This document shows, piece after piece, positions 34,651 through 46,492 of a DNA stretch of 64,000 nucleotides. The stretch spans positions 805,229 through 869,228 of the forward strand of contig NW_024735554.1 in NCBI RefSeq assembly GCF_018991925.1, given 5' to 3'. This DNA is from Homarus americanus (taxonomy: Eukaryota > Arthropoda > Malacostraca > Decapoda > Nephropidae). The notes beneath the pieces are model-generated. The model worked only from the letters and a program-made list of their open reading frames with translations. It searched no databases and had not been told where the DNA came from. Position numbers and translations under genes: made by a program. Numbering within the stretch: the stretch's first letter is position 1; every line of letters starts with the position of its first letter.

Positions 34651-36630
34651 ACCACACACAAGAGAGAGATAGAGGAGAACACAATATCAACTTAGTAAAT
34701 CATCCTTCCATTTCATTTCCAGGAACAACTTCAGTTCTCCACGAGGTTCACATTACCCGTGGACAGCCATCGTTATTGGAACATGGGGAAATTTCGTCCG
34801 GCAACTATTTTTGAAACCAAAAGAAAGAAAATTGATTTGGATGGACATAAAATGTATAAATCTGCAAAGGAATAATATTTGTTATACGATATACTCCATA
34901 CAGAACAGCACATGCAGAATTGTATTGTTCTTTTTAAAAGCGGTCCATGTTTGTGTACGAAAAATGCCGCCAGCCTCTACAGCGCCGTTTATATCCTCCA
35001 AATTCGCCTAACCATCATAAAAGGTAAGCCTTTAAGATAACTAATACAACTAATTTATGTGTAGAAATGTATTGAAATCAAATTGAAATAAAAAAAAGTC
35101 GTAAATGGTCTATTTGAAGAGTGGTGAGAACAGCTTCCTCTGGGATGGTGAATGACGTCCTTTATCAGAATTAATATCGACCCAATTTTCGTAATGAGCG
35201 CAATTAATAACAGTCCATCACTACCAAAATAATTATTTCCTTAGTATAATTACTTATTAGCCTAGATTTCATATTTTAATAAGTCCAAATATGCCAGGTA
35301 ACTAGTGCTAGGTACTTCCCAGGCATGTTTCATTTGTGCATCAGTTTAACCACAATTTGCTACTAATAAGATAAATTCAGTGACCTAAATTCATGTTTTA
35401 TTTTTTTATTCCCTTAGTGACTCGATGTATTACAAAAAAGAACTACTTTACGACTTGTTTGGGCCAACAGTTGGAGTGGTGATATTAATTAACTTTGCCA
35501 TTCACACTGGCAGAATCAAATGTAGATATATTGGCATTGTATGTCCATGATTTCAACAAAAATGAATAAGTCCTTCTAAAGTAAATGGAATTGATGATAT
35601 TATCTTTTGGCCATCCAGCGAATTAAATGATTTTAAGTTGACCGATTTTTACCAGTTAAGTTAGGTTATGTTAGATTAGTTAAGTTGGGTTAGGTTAGGT
35701 TTGGTGACATTGAAATTATGTTTTTTCAAATGCCAAGTAGAGGTGGATGACCTAAACATTCATTTTACCAAATTGATTATGAGTAGATTAAACACATTAG
35801 TTGTGTTTTTTTTACAAATTCATACCCCGTAAAGTTCTAATGACAATCACTTCATGATTGATGTTTCACCCTATACACTAAAGCTACTTTATATAAGAGG
35901 AAAAAATTAGCACCAAATTGTATTGTTTAATACCAAAAGAAGTCATTGATGATAATATTTAATAACAATATTTGAGGTATTACGACCTGGTCGTCGGGAC
36001 GGAACGTCGTCGTAAGTCGAGGAGAGACCGTAATACATTTTCATCTTTAAACTCCTTGTATCTTACCTAACTCACCTTGATGCTCCACTCAATTATAGCT
36101 AGATGTAATAATTGTAGAAAGTAATCACAGGTATGACTACCTTTACCGTTAATTGTTTTTATATTACAATTCTTGGATATTCAAAGATAATGAAATTATG
36201 AATATTCAATAAATGTGATATACGTACAACAGAAATATGTCAGACTTGACTAATTAACTGTGACCATAAATTAACCTAAGTGAATTTGTCCTTAATCCAA
36301 CCTTTAAAATATGAAAGACAGTATACTTTATTTTATGATAGTTAAGTCAGTTTCCAGTTAGGTTAAGTTAGGTAGGTTAGGTTAACATTTTTATATAGAT
36401 CATTAAAATTTTAAAGGGCTTATAATTTTTGTTCTATGAATTTCTCCAAAAAAAGGGATCAAAGTTTTGGAATCACCATAACAATATACACTACAGTACA
36501 TTAGAAAAAACAATAATTTTTAGTGTGTGTTGCATATCAAACCAAAAGATCTGAGTTTCCTTTGGAATTTTTTATTTTTATTTTTTTTAACAGACAAAAT
36601 TACCTCTTTCCTATATCTCTTTACTGAAGC
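34651..36630. other. AT-rich unique DNA with TTAGG-like patches
   Basis: A polypyrimidine tract ending in CAG at about 34722 precedes a 95-codon open frame (to 35011) that could be an exon, but I recognise no domain. TTAGG-like patches lie at 35640-35710 and 36358-36385. A 60-bp imperfect hairpin begins GTATTACG at 35980 and ends CGTAATAC at 36034. Confidence 0.35.
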
Positions 36631-36633
36631 AGA

Positions 36634-36690
<57 letters not shown>
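36634..36690 (+). repeat. (AAT)n microsatellite
   Basis: 19 uninterrupted AAT units. Confidence 0.97.
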
Positions 36691-36694
36691 TTTA

Positions 36695-37210
36695 TTGAGT
36701 GAAAGAAGAAGGGAGGCTGAGTGGAGGAAGAACGGGGAGGGAGTGGAGGAGAAAGGGGAAGGAGGGAAAGGGAAGGAAGAGGGAAAAGGAGAAAGTGGAT
36801 GGGATAGAGGGTAGGGGAAAGGGGTGGGAAAGAAGGGAGGGAGAAAGGGAGGGGCAGGGAGAGGAGGGAGAAGGAGAAAGGGGATGGATAGGGGGATGGC
36901 AGAGGGGAAGGGAGAAGAGGGAGAAGGAGAAAGGGGATGGATAGGGGGATGGCAGAGGGAAGGGAGAAGAGGGAGAAGGAGAAAGGGGATGGATAGGGGG
37001 ATGGCAGAGGGGAAGGGAGAAGAGGGAGAAGGAGAGAGGGAGGGGAGAGGACGGGGTGGGAGAGAAGGGAGAGGGAATAAAGGGAGGGGGAGGGAGAAGG
37101 AGAAATGGAAAAGGAAAGAGAGGAGGGAGAGAGGGAAGGGAGAGGGAAAGAGGGAAGAGAGAGGGGGAGAGGGAGAGAGGGGGAAGGTAAGGTAAAGGAG
37201 AGGAAGGGTG
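36695..37210 (+). repeat. 500-bp polypurine tract with an internal 53-bp minisatellite
   Basis: The plus strand is almost entirely A and G. Between about 36870 and 37040 the block GGATGGATAGGGGGATGGCA recurs three times about 53 bp apart. A 241-codon Pro/Ser/Leu frame on the minus strand arises because pyrimidine-only codons contain no stop. The tract could form triplex or G-quadruplex DNA. Confidence 0.92.
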
Positions 37211-37284
37211 GGGTTATGAGGAGACATTATCCAATTTTTTGGCAAAGTTAAATTAAACTGTCCACCCGATAATGAGGTATTTCG

Positions 37285-38180
37285 TCGAAAGTCTTTGACC
37301 TAGAGCCGTGACCTAGAGCCGTGACAAAGAGCCGTGACCTAGAGCCTTGCCTTGAACCGTGACCTTGAGCCGTGACCTAGAGTTTTGATCTAGAACTTTG
37401 ACCTTGAACCGTGACAGAGTCGTGACCTGGAGCTGTGACCTAGATCCGTGACCTAGAGCCGTGACCTAGAACCTTGCCTTGAACCGTGACCTTGAACCGT
37501 GACCTTGAACCGTGACCTAGAGCCGTGACCTAGAGTTTTGATCTAGAACTTTGACCTTGAACTGTGACAGAGTCGTGACCTTGAACTGTGACCTAGATCC
37601 GTGACCTAAACCCGTGACCTAGAGCCGTGACCTTGAACCGTGACCTAGGGCTGTGTCCTAGAGCCGTGACCAAGATCCGTGACATATATCCGTGACAGAG
37701 CCGTGACCCTGAGTCGTGACAGCCATGACCTAGAGCCGTGACTTTGCATCGTGACCTATAGCCGTTATTTAAGAGCCGTGACCTAGAACCGTGAGAGAGC
37801 CGTGACCTTTAGCCGTGACCTAGAGCCGTGAACTAGAACCGTGACCTAGAGCCGTGACCTAGAGCCGTGAACTAGAACCGTAAACCTAGTCCCGTGACCT
37901 AGAGCCGTGAACTAGAACCGGAAACCTAGTCCCGTGACCTAGAGCCGTGACTTTGCATCGTGTCCTATAGCTGTTATTTAAGAGCCGTGACCTAGAACCG
38001 TGACAGAGCCGTGACCTTTAGCCGTGACCTAGAGCCGTGCCGTGACCTAGTCCCGTAACCTAGAACCGTGACCTTGAGCCAGGACCTACATCTGTGACCT
38101 AGAGCCGTGAACGTGGTCCCGTGAACTAGAACCGTGACCTAGAGCCGTGACCTAGAACCGTGAACTAGAACCGTGACCTA
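37285..38180 (+). repeat. 13-bp minisatellite, roughly 65 copies
   Basis: Unit GTGACCTAGAGCC with variants GTGACCTTGAACC and GTGAACTAGAACC, running 900 bp into an assembly gap, so the true length is unknown. Variants cluster into a higher-order pattern: the segments near 37320-37400 and 37455-37560 share several unit types in the same order. Confidence 0.93.
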
Positions 38181-38280
38181 NNNNNNNNNNNNNNNNNNNN
38201 NNNNNNNNNNNNNNNNNNNNNNNNNNNNNNNNNNNNNNNNNNNNNNNNNNNNNNNNNNNNNNNNNNNNNNNNNNNNNNNN
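38181..38280. other. Assembly gap (100 N)
   Basis: It falls exactly between two tandem arrays, so the repeats probably caused the assembly break. Confidence 0.99.
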
Positions 38281-38560
38281 GAGGTAGAGAGGTTTTGATG
38301 AGGGGGTAGGAGGAAGAGGGTGAGGGTGAGAAGCTGTAGATGGTTCTTGATACTGATTTGGTGGGTTGAGTACCAGTGTGACGTCGACCGAGTGAGGTAG
38401 AGAGGGTTTGATGAGGGGGTAGGAGGAAGAGGGTGAGGGTGAGAAGCTGTAGATGGTTCTTGATACTGATTTGGTGGGTTGAGTACCAGTGTGACGTCGA
38501 CCGAGTGAGGTAGAGAGGTTTTGATGAGGGGGTAGGAGGAAGAGGGTGAGGGTGAGAATA
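38281..38560. repeat. 113-bp tandem repeat, 2.5 or more copies
   Basis: GAGGTAGAGAGG starts at 38281, 38394 and 38507, exactly 113 bp apart, with very few differences. The left edge is hidden in the gap. All three minus-strand frames are open through it, and the third copy merges into the possible exon at 38560-38902. Confidence 0.93.
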
Positions 38561-38902
38561 GCAAAGAAGAGAATCTCCCAAAGAGACAATGAATCTCCTT
38601 TTCTCTTTATCTTCTTTCAGTTTAAGCTCGGGTCTAGGAATTACGGCTAATGCAAGTGTGAGGCAAAGTAAATCATCCTCAAACTGAGAAAAGAATTCCA
38701 ACTCCAAGAACTTCGTGTTAAACTTAAGAAACAAGAGGAGGGCATATTCTTGCCATAAATCGCCGCTGCTCTTAGAGGAAAACTCAGTACTTATATGGCG
38801 GTAGTCAACATAGGCCAGGGTGACAATGTTGTTGGGTTCAGTGTCTCCGTCAACAGTGTGGACAGAGCGAGGACGTGTTAGCACCAGGAACTGACCGCAC
38901 CA
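38560..38902 (-). CDS. Possible exon of an unrecognised gene
   Basis: After a TAG at 38903-38905 the minus frame is open and reads FLVLTRPRSVHTVDGDTEP, then HISTEFSSKSSGDLWQEYAL, FLELEFFSQFEDDLLCLTLA and RPELKLKEDKEKRRFIVSLG. The composition is that of an ordinary globular protein, unlike the low-complexity ORFs nearby. There is no ATG; possible splice acceptors are the AG at about 38903 or CAG at 38891. It runs into the 113-bp array with no visible donor. The jockey LINE inserted about 25 bp upstream. I do not recognise the product; an old transposon gene or chance is possible. Confidence 0.35.
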
Positions 38903-38927
38903 CTAATCTCTGTCCGCCATTACCTGT

Positions 38928-41792
38928 TTTTTTTTTTTTTTAGGTTAAGGTGGGGAATGAATGGAAGGCATGCTGGGGCTCAAGACACAGCCAGACATGA
39001 GGGATGGAGAAGTCACAACATATAGTCGTGGGGGGAAAGGTTGGAAAAGATGTTTAATGAGTTAAACAGAGGGGGACGACACCCCTTGTTTTACATATTA
39101 CAGAGTTTGTTGGCTAACTAAGCTAACCTAGGATTTAGGATGAGGTTGCACAATGGTTATTTTAGTAGACAATGACTAGTTTGATTTTACAATTGCAAGT
39201 TTATTAAAATCTTATACTGTATTACGTTATGGACTCACTTGATTGTGACTTGTTAAATGTGAACTTATATCATCTAAGTTTTAATCTAAGGTGGATCACT
39301 GTGGCGGACATAGATGGGTCGCGGGTTGGGTTGTTGTAGTCCGGGCAGACTCCGGGGCCACCAGGCGTGGGGTCGCCCTCCGTTGATGTCTTCCCCGTGT
39401 AGGTGGTCTGGGCTGTGAGGGTCGTCCAGGAGCTTGTCCCAAACCTTCTTCCCTAGACGATGGAACCTGACGTTGAGGGCCTCTGTTTTATTTCTTAGGT
39501 GGATGGTTTCCACTGTCTCCTGGTAGGGTGGCGCTTGGCCACTGGCTGATCTCAAACACTTGTTTTGGAAGCTCTGTAGTTGTTGTAGTCAAGTCTTCCC
39601 GAGTGTGACGAGTGGTATAGATGGGTACTCCAACACAGGCCTCACCACCGCCTTGTACAGGTGAACTTGTATCTTCTCAGGCATCAGTTTAAAACGTTTT
39701 AATTTGGCTGCGGCGACTTTGGCTTTATTTAGTCTGTCCTTCATGTGGGGAATGATGCCCGTCCGAGAGATAGTGAGGCCGAACAACCTGCCTTGTTTAG
39801 AGTACTCAATCTCTTCGTCGTCGATCATCAATGGCGCCGGCTTGAATTTGGCTATGGGTATGACCTCAAATTTCGTTTTGTTTGTTTTTATTTTCCATTT
39901 ATTTTCATACTCCGAGATCTCCTCTATTGCCCGAGCAGTGAGTGGCGCCATCCTTGCTGTGGACCTTCCTGGGCAGGTGACGATCTGTGTTACATCGTCG
40001 GCATACATGACGATTGGGGGTGGCAGGTCAGCCGTGTAGAGTGTGTAAAGGGTTGGTGAGAGTCAAGAACCCTGAGGCACGCCGCTCGATAGTGAGAATT
40101 CTTCTCCAAAATGTTCTTGCATCTAAATTTTGGCTCTGCGGTCCGTAATGAAGTTGCACAGCAGGCGCGTCAGATTTTCGGGTAGCCCCAGTTGTATGAT
40201 CTTATACTGCAGCCCTGCCTGCCAAACTTTGTCAAACGCCTTGCTGACGTCCCTCAGTACTATGCACTGCAGGCGGCCAGTCATGGCATTGGAGATCTGC
40301 TCGTAGGCCTGTGTTATGGCAGTGGATGTGTCTCGATACTGGCGGAAGCCGAACTGGCGGGGATTATGCACGTCTTCGTCCTCTAGATACATCCGCAATC
40401 GCTTGTTTACTATTTTTTCGAGGATTTTGGCAGGTACCTCTAGCAGCGATATTGGTCGAAAGTTTTCGACTTTGTTTGGAGGCTTCCCTGCTTTTGATAT
40501 GAGGCGAATAACGGCGATTTTGAACATCTTAGGGAAGTATCCAGAGGCGAGGCAGGCATTGCATATATGAGCAAGCCTCTCTATCATGTTGTCGGGGAGT
40601 TGAGCCAGGATCTTCTTGTTAATGTGAATTTGCCCAGGTGATCTGTTTTTAAACCCTTTTATGACGGCTGACACATCTGCAGGAACTATGCGCTCCGTCA
40701 GGTAGTTTCCGTCCACCAGTCTAGTGAAGTCAGTCCGTGGGAGCGGCTGGGGCAGGTGCTGATGGTCCTGCAACTGACCTAAAATGTCCTCCTCAAACTC
40801 CCTGTCGAAGCCCTCGTTCTCCTGTTCACTAATGGTAAAGATCTTCCGTAAATATCTCCGATGTAGTTGTTCTTGGTTTTCCTCCTCGAATATTTTCACG
40901 TTGTTTTGGTCGAGCAGGTAAGGGACCGTGCTGGAGGTGGAACCCATCAGTCGCTTGATCCCTTTCCAGAAGGCAGCAGAATCGCGGTAATTGTTGGCAG
41001 CCTCCCACACCAAGGCGACCCACTTTTGTTCATGTTGACGTTTGCTCTCGTGCTGGATGTCCGTCTGCAGCTCTCGGTACCGGTCTCTCAGCTCTTGCGT
41101 CCACCCGCGGATACTGGCTAGCTGTCTCACGTGATCGTACTGGACACTGAGCTGCCTCAGCTGGTGACTAGTGTGAGGATGGGGAATGGTCTTGTGAGTG
41201 GTGGTGGGGATGTTGTTGTCCATCTCCGTCTTCACATCCGTGTACCATTGTTCGGCAGCTTCGTCGATGTCATTGGGGCTGGCTTCTTCCAGTTTTCTCC
41301 CCTGCTTGAGACTGAGAGACTCCTTGAAGGAGTCCCAGTCTGCCCGTTTGAGGTTTGACCTGATGTTGGCGGGGATCATAATGGGATTGGATGAGAGCGT
41401 CACGACGACTGGCAGGTGATCGCTGGTACTGATGGGTCCGGCGGTAACGTGCCTGTTCAGGGCGGCCTCGTTGTTAGAGAGGATTATGTCGGGTGTTGTG
41501 GCACTGGCACGTCTGATCAATGTCGGGAAATCTGGCCCGAGGTGTTGCAGTTTTCCCCTTCTGATGTTGTCATACAGCGCCACACCGACGTTGTTCTCAT
41601 AACCGTGTCCGAGTATGGCGTGGCGCGTATTTAAGTCCCCTATGATGTATGTTGGTATTCTGTGGCGTAGCAACTGGTTGAGGTCTTGTTCGGGTAAGCA
41701 AGGACGTCTGGGAGGTAGGTATATTGTGCATATGATAACAGGTCCCCTAGTCTGGCAACACTCTGTGAATCAGCCGTGACCTGATGGCCACA
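38928..41792 (-). mobile_element. Jockey-type LINE, 5'-truncated, with 12-bp target duplication
   Basis: GCCATTACCTGT occurs at 38916-38927 and again at 41793-41804, bracketing the element as a target duplication. The minus-strand 3' end is a poly-A tail (T run at 38927-38941), preceded by a 3' UTR of about 340 bp and one long ORF ending at 39286. The inserted length is 2865 bp. The start of the endonuclease is missing. The exact duplication and near-intact frame suggest a fairly recent insertion. Confidence 0.92.
39286..41765 (-). pseudogene. Jockey-type ORF2 (endonuclease C-terminus plus reverse transcriptase), three nonsense codons
   Basis: A single minus-strand frame runs from about 41765 to 39286. 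It begins within the endonuclease (YIIGDLNTRHAILGH with the GD-N motif; TPDIILSN; STSDHLPVVV with the SDH motif). RT follows: FRPISLLEVPAKILEKIVNK, QFGFRQYRDT, VLRDVSKAFDKVW (motif A), SLSSGVPQGS (motif B) and YADD at 40005-39994 (motif C). The C-terminal part has HLYKAVVRPVLEYPSIPLVT and ends RHSDPP. The frame is broken only by TAG at 40123-40125, TGA at 40063-40065 and TGA at 39589-39591. It is involved in reverse transcription of its own RNA at nicked target DNA. This copy is inactive. Confidence 0.88.
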
Positions 41793-41804
41793 GCCATTAC
41801 CTGT

Positions 41805-43152
41805 CCTAAGTAACCGAGGCACCAAGCAAGCAAACGCTCTTAGCTGAGTTGCATCATTACATTGGTGAACTTGCTGTCAAAACTTTCCATGTCTTTTCAA
41901 ATACATTCAGATTTATCAGTCATATAAGGAACGTAGATGTAAATTTAACGAGGATTTATACACAACTAAAAGTTTTCTGGAAGGAGGGACGTGATAAGAA
42001 TGTGTCAAGATGTCATTGAGAACAAGATTATGCTATCGAACTGTGCATTAGGTTAGTTTACCAAGGAAGTGCAGCTGACCAACACCCACCTCTTATACTC
42101 ACGATACACGGAGGAGCAGATCGTCAAACACCTTCTGGTCCTGATGACTGACTGAGGGAGAGTCTGATGAGATATATCTGTCTGATGATGAAGCGTCTCT
42201 AAAAATACGTCAAATTTATTCTACAGGTCACATTATAAGTCTGAATGGAACAATGTACGTCTATGGTGGTCGTTCTAACATAAACATATTTTGATTAAAT
42301 AGAGAATGAATTTGTTTTATATTTTTAACAAAGACGATTATATTTTAGCGAGTGGAATTACTGTGTGCTCTAACACTTGAAAATGTTATTAAATACATGT
42401 CCCTGTAGTTGAAGGTGAGACACTCTATCACCTGAGTGTCAACATACAAGAGCAGCTCACGAATACCTGGATAAGGTGTGTCTGATATTCTATGGAAGTT
42501 GTGAACTGATTTGTCCTCACTATTGCAAATAATTTTAATGGGGAGTGTTGATGGCTTATTACCTACAAAAGACGGATTATGTTGTTGTTTTAAGGGTTTA
42601 GATATGTCGTGGAAATACCTGTAATATTCTTTGGTATCGTCATTACTACGAGTTTATTCAACCTATGAACCTAATTAAGCGTTTTGCTGACGTGAATGTT
42701 ATTAAGGAAATAGACAAAAATTACGTAGCAGTAATCTAATAATCGCTAGTTCATTATGAAGCTTAAAATATTCCCGATATATATGAATCGCTGAAACGTG
42801 AGTCTATTAACGAAATTAGGCTGAACAATCTTCCGGGATCAATGGACTTAGTTTAGGAAACGCTCGCGAAGGATGATCATCTATATACTGTATAAATCCC
42901 TTAGCAGAATATTATTTGTACATATATAGATTGAACCACATCCCCTTTCTCTGCGGGGGCGCCACTTTTATTTTTTCTATTTATTTTTTTACGAACGCCA
43001 GACAATTATATTCAGCTCAGAGGGAAGCCCGTACACAAGGGGTTAGTAGACAATCTTCACTAATATAATAATTCTGAATATAAATTTTTTCAATAACATG
43101 ATTGTAATGAGGAACTTGGTTTAAAAGTTAACCATAAGTATGTATAGTTTGA
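41805..43152. other. AT-rich unique DNA
   Basis: No gene, array or transposon end is recognised. Its left edge continues the sequence that flanked the jockey insertion site. Confidence 0.45.
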
Positions 43153-43257
43153 GATTACTGACCTCGTAGTGAAGGGGGTGGAGTCCTGGGGAAGGATTTA
43201 ATTAGATTACTGACCTCGTAGTGAAGGGGGTGGAGTCCTGGGGAAGGATTTAATTTA
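43153..43257 (+). repeat. 52-bp tandem duplication
   Basis: GATTACTGACCTCGTAGTGA starts at 43153 and again at 43205. The two 52-bp units are identical as far as I can read, pointing to a recent duplication. Confidence 0.93.
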
Positions 43258-44300
43258 TAATACTAAATATAAGAAAAGAAACAAAAGGTCCTGTTAGTTG
43301 TTGTGGATAATTAAATCTTGAGACGATGACCAAGATTCTGAACTTACCTCGAGAAAGTTTTAATTTCTAACTTAGTTAAGCTTGAAGTTAAGTCAAATAT
43401 TTTTGTTTTTTCTTAATTTTCTGAGTTGGTCTTGTCTTCAAACTTCAGAATATAAAGAAATAAAACATTAATTCTTCTGAAATCTTCTTGTGCTGTGGAT
43501 TTAGAATAGTTTACATTTTCTCATCATAATTACATATCTTCCTTACATCACACTTTGTTACCCTCAAGGAAACCAAATCTCTAGTTTTAAATGCAGTTCT
43601 TACTTCCTTATTAGACATAACCTAAACCCACAAAGCTAAAACAGAAATACACACTAAGTAGATCCCCAAACAAAATACACTGCCATACATTACTACACCT
43701 GGTTCACTGTCCCCTCCAGTCATTAAAGTATAGGTTCCGGGAAGCTGTTTTAACTATATCTTGTTATTGTTTTATCCTTGTCATTATCTGTCATTAACGT
43801 TATGAGTACAGGTAATCCCTGTAACTTCAACTTGTCACTCAGGTTTTCTATTATATTTTTCACACTGATTTCAAGGACCAACTCAAGTAAAACTAATGAC
43901 AAGTTGTATTCAGATATTATATAACCTGTAAGAGGACGAACTGTTTATGTGGAAGGGTGGAGGCGCTGTTGGATCATTACTCATTTATATCACGAGTATT
44001 TAGTTTATAAAACCACCAATAAATAGTATCCAAACTCTAAATGATGTATCAAATTCTGAGTATTATTTAACAAGGGCACAAATTTCAAGGGTATCTGTAT
44101 AGCTTTATAAGTATTGGATATGTTCTAAAATGTATAATATCAACTTTTCACATTTCCTAAGTTCAGGGAGTAAAGGCTTTATAACTCAGAGCCAACAGTT
44201 CAATATCTCGCCCCTGTAAACAACACGTGGCTGCCTGGGTATATTTACTATACCATCTTGTTTCTGTCATCCTCCGCCTCCAGGGAATTCTTGCACAATA
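43258..44300. other. AT-rich unique DNA
   Basis: No recognisable feature. Confidence 0.45.
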
Positions 44301-44305
44301 TTTCC

Positions 44306-45207
44306 CGAGAACACCTAACCTAACCTAACCTAATATGACGACATATCCTAACCTAACCTAACCCAACCTAATATGACGACTTATCCTAACCTAACCTAAC
44401 CTAATATGACGACTTATCCTATCCTAACCTAACCTAATATGACGACTTACCCTAACCTAACCTAACCTAACCTAATATGACGACATATCCTAACCTAACC
44501 CAACCTAATATGACGACTTATCCTAACCTAACCTAACCTAATATGACGACTTATCCTAACCTAACCTAACCTAATATGACGACTTACCCTAACCTAACCT
44601 AACCCAACCTAATATGACGACTTATCCTAACCTAACCTAACCTAATATGACGACTTATCCTATCCTAACCTAACCTAATATGACGACTTACCCTAACCTA
44701 ACCTAACCTAACCTAATATGACGACTTCAATTCTAACCTAACCTAACCTAACCTAATATGACGACTCTTACTCCTAACCTACCTAACCTAATATGACGAC
44801 TTATCCTAACCTAACCTAATATGACGACTTACCCTAACCCAACCTAACCTAACCTAATATATCGACTTACCCTAACCTAAACCTAACCTAACCCAATATG
44901 ACGACTCCTACCCGTAACCTAACCTAACCCAACCTAATATGACGACTACCCTAACCCAACTCCAACCTAATATGACGACTGATCCTAACCTAACCTAATA
45001 TGACGACTTATCCTAACCTAACCTAACCTAACATGACGACTTATCCTAACCTAACCTAATATGACGACTTATCCTAACCTAACCTAATATGACGACTTAT
45101 CCTAACCTAACCTAATATGACGACTAACCCTAACCTAACCTAACCTAATATGACGACTTATCCTAACCTAACCTAACCTAACATGACGACTTATCCTAAC
45201 CTAACCC
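44306..45207 (-). repeat. Telomere-like satellite: CCTAA runs separated by TATGACGACTTAT, about 26 units
   Basis: Units of 25-42 bp consist of two to five CCTAA (complement TTAGG) followed by TATGACGACTTAT or close variants. I count 26 spacers. Variation is mainly in the number of CCTAA and in CCCAA substitutions. Two longer blocks, near 44360-44480 and 44590-44700, share the same unit order, so there is higher-order duplication. The array lies inside the window, so it is interstitial, not a chromosome end. Confidence 0.93.
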
Positions 45208-46490
45208 CCCAGATAGTCGCAAGGTGTTTAACCATCAAGTGAAATAAGCTGGGTTGTCTAATCTTCAGGTAGTTCCATAGTTCATTCTCATCATCTTATA
45301 CACTTTCCTACACAATATACACTGATGATGAGCACCGCTGAGGAGACTGACTGACACACTTCACTGAATCTAAGACATTATGAAGGATGGTGTGGCTCTG
45401 AGGAGGGAATATTGGGTCAGCTGTCTCCATAAGTATGATGAATGGTGAGCAAATGTTTGTCTTAAAGGACATTGGTCGTTTGGTATAGCTTTTGATCCCT
45501 TTGTACACAGTTGGTCGTTTTGTACACGCATTTAAAGTGATTGAATTTGAACGATGGCAATATCCTAACTAGGTTGGGTTAGGTTAGGTTGGGTTGGGTT
45601 GGTGTTAGTGGGTTTAATCTTCATATGATCAATATTTCCATACACACACACATTGTTTTGTCTTTGATAGAACAAGACTAGAATTACTGCATCATTCATT
45701 ATAATATTTCACTCTATAATAATATTTCTGCTCTTCTTTAAGCACATATTACACTCATCCATCAAAAGGTAATTCTTATGAACAATACAGCTACCTGTGA
45801 TCTAACTGAGACCTATCTTACGCCCCAACCAACCAATAGCCAGACAGATACCGGCACATTATAGTAAGAAATACATCGACGTCATTTAAACTCTTACAGA
45901 TAAACTATTTTAGGGATGATAAGAGAAAAAACACGTAACTTTTTTCTAGGATCATCTTGTTCTTGGAACAAATCGTGCAATTTATATTCTGAAAAATCGA
46001 AGTTTATGAAACCAAAGCTGAGGAAGAAAACAACTTAGTTCCTCATGGAGGTAAACAACGCTGTGAGCCTCTACCGCCTGACCTTCTGAGGTGGGGAGAA
46101 GAATCGCTGCCAACCTTCTTCAACACGCCCAGCCCAGCCCAGCCTTTAACACTGGCTGCCAACTAACCTAACCTAACCATCAAACACACCCGATAGTAAT
46201 TACAGCAGTGGTTTATTTATTACCCTAAAGAAATAACTATTTTATGATACCTATGAACGCTATTACTTTTTTTTACAATATTCTTCACCTTTACTTTCCG
46301 TCTCCAGGATCTTGTCAGAAAGGTCATGGTCTGAGGTTATTTGGTGGAACGCTTCCCACAGGACAAAAAACAGTATAAAAGTTGTATCATCTATCTTGTT
46401 TTTATTGAGTTGGAGAATTTACGACACCCGATCATTCTACATCTGTAAGACCTTCGTTATGCTGTTGGCTGGTACTTACTCGGCTAGATA
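45208..46490. other. Unique DNA
   Basis: A dispersed TCTAATCTTCAGGTA-type repeat is at 45225-45272 and a TTAGG-like patch at 45572-45605. A polypyrimidine tract ending CCAG at about 46308 precedes a 62-codon open frame (to 46500) that I cannot identify. Confidence 0.4.
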
Positions 46491-46492
46491 CA

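Noticed and set aside
34722..35011. Possible exon after a polypyrimidine tract and CAG
   Set aside because: The frame is open for 95 codons but AT-rich, with no domain and no splice donor that I can support; noted only in the regional entry.
36520..37245. 241-codon Pro/Ser/Leu-rich ORF on the minus strand
   Set aside because: It lies in a pure polypurine/polypyrimidine tract; pyrimidine-only codons cannot be stops, so openness is compositional.
44306..45207. A true chromosome end
   Set aside because: Unique DNA and transposons continue for at least 19 kb beyond it, and the repeats are interrupted by a spacer.
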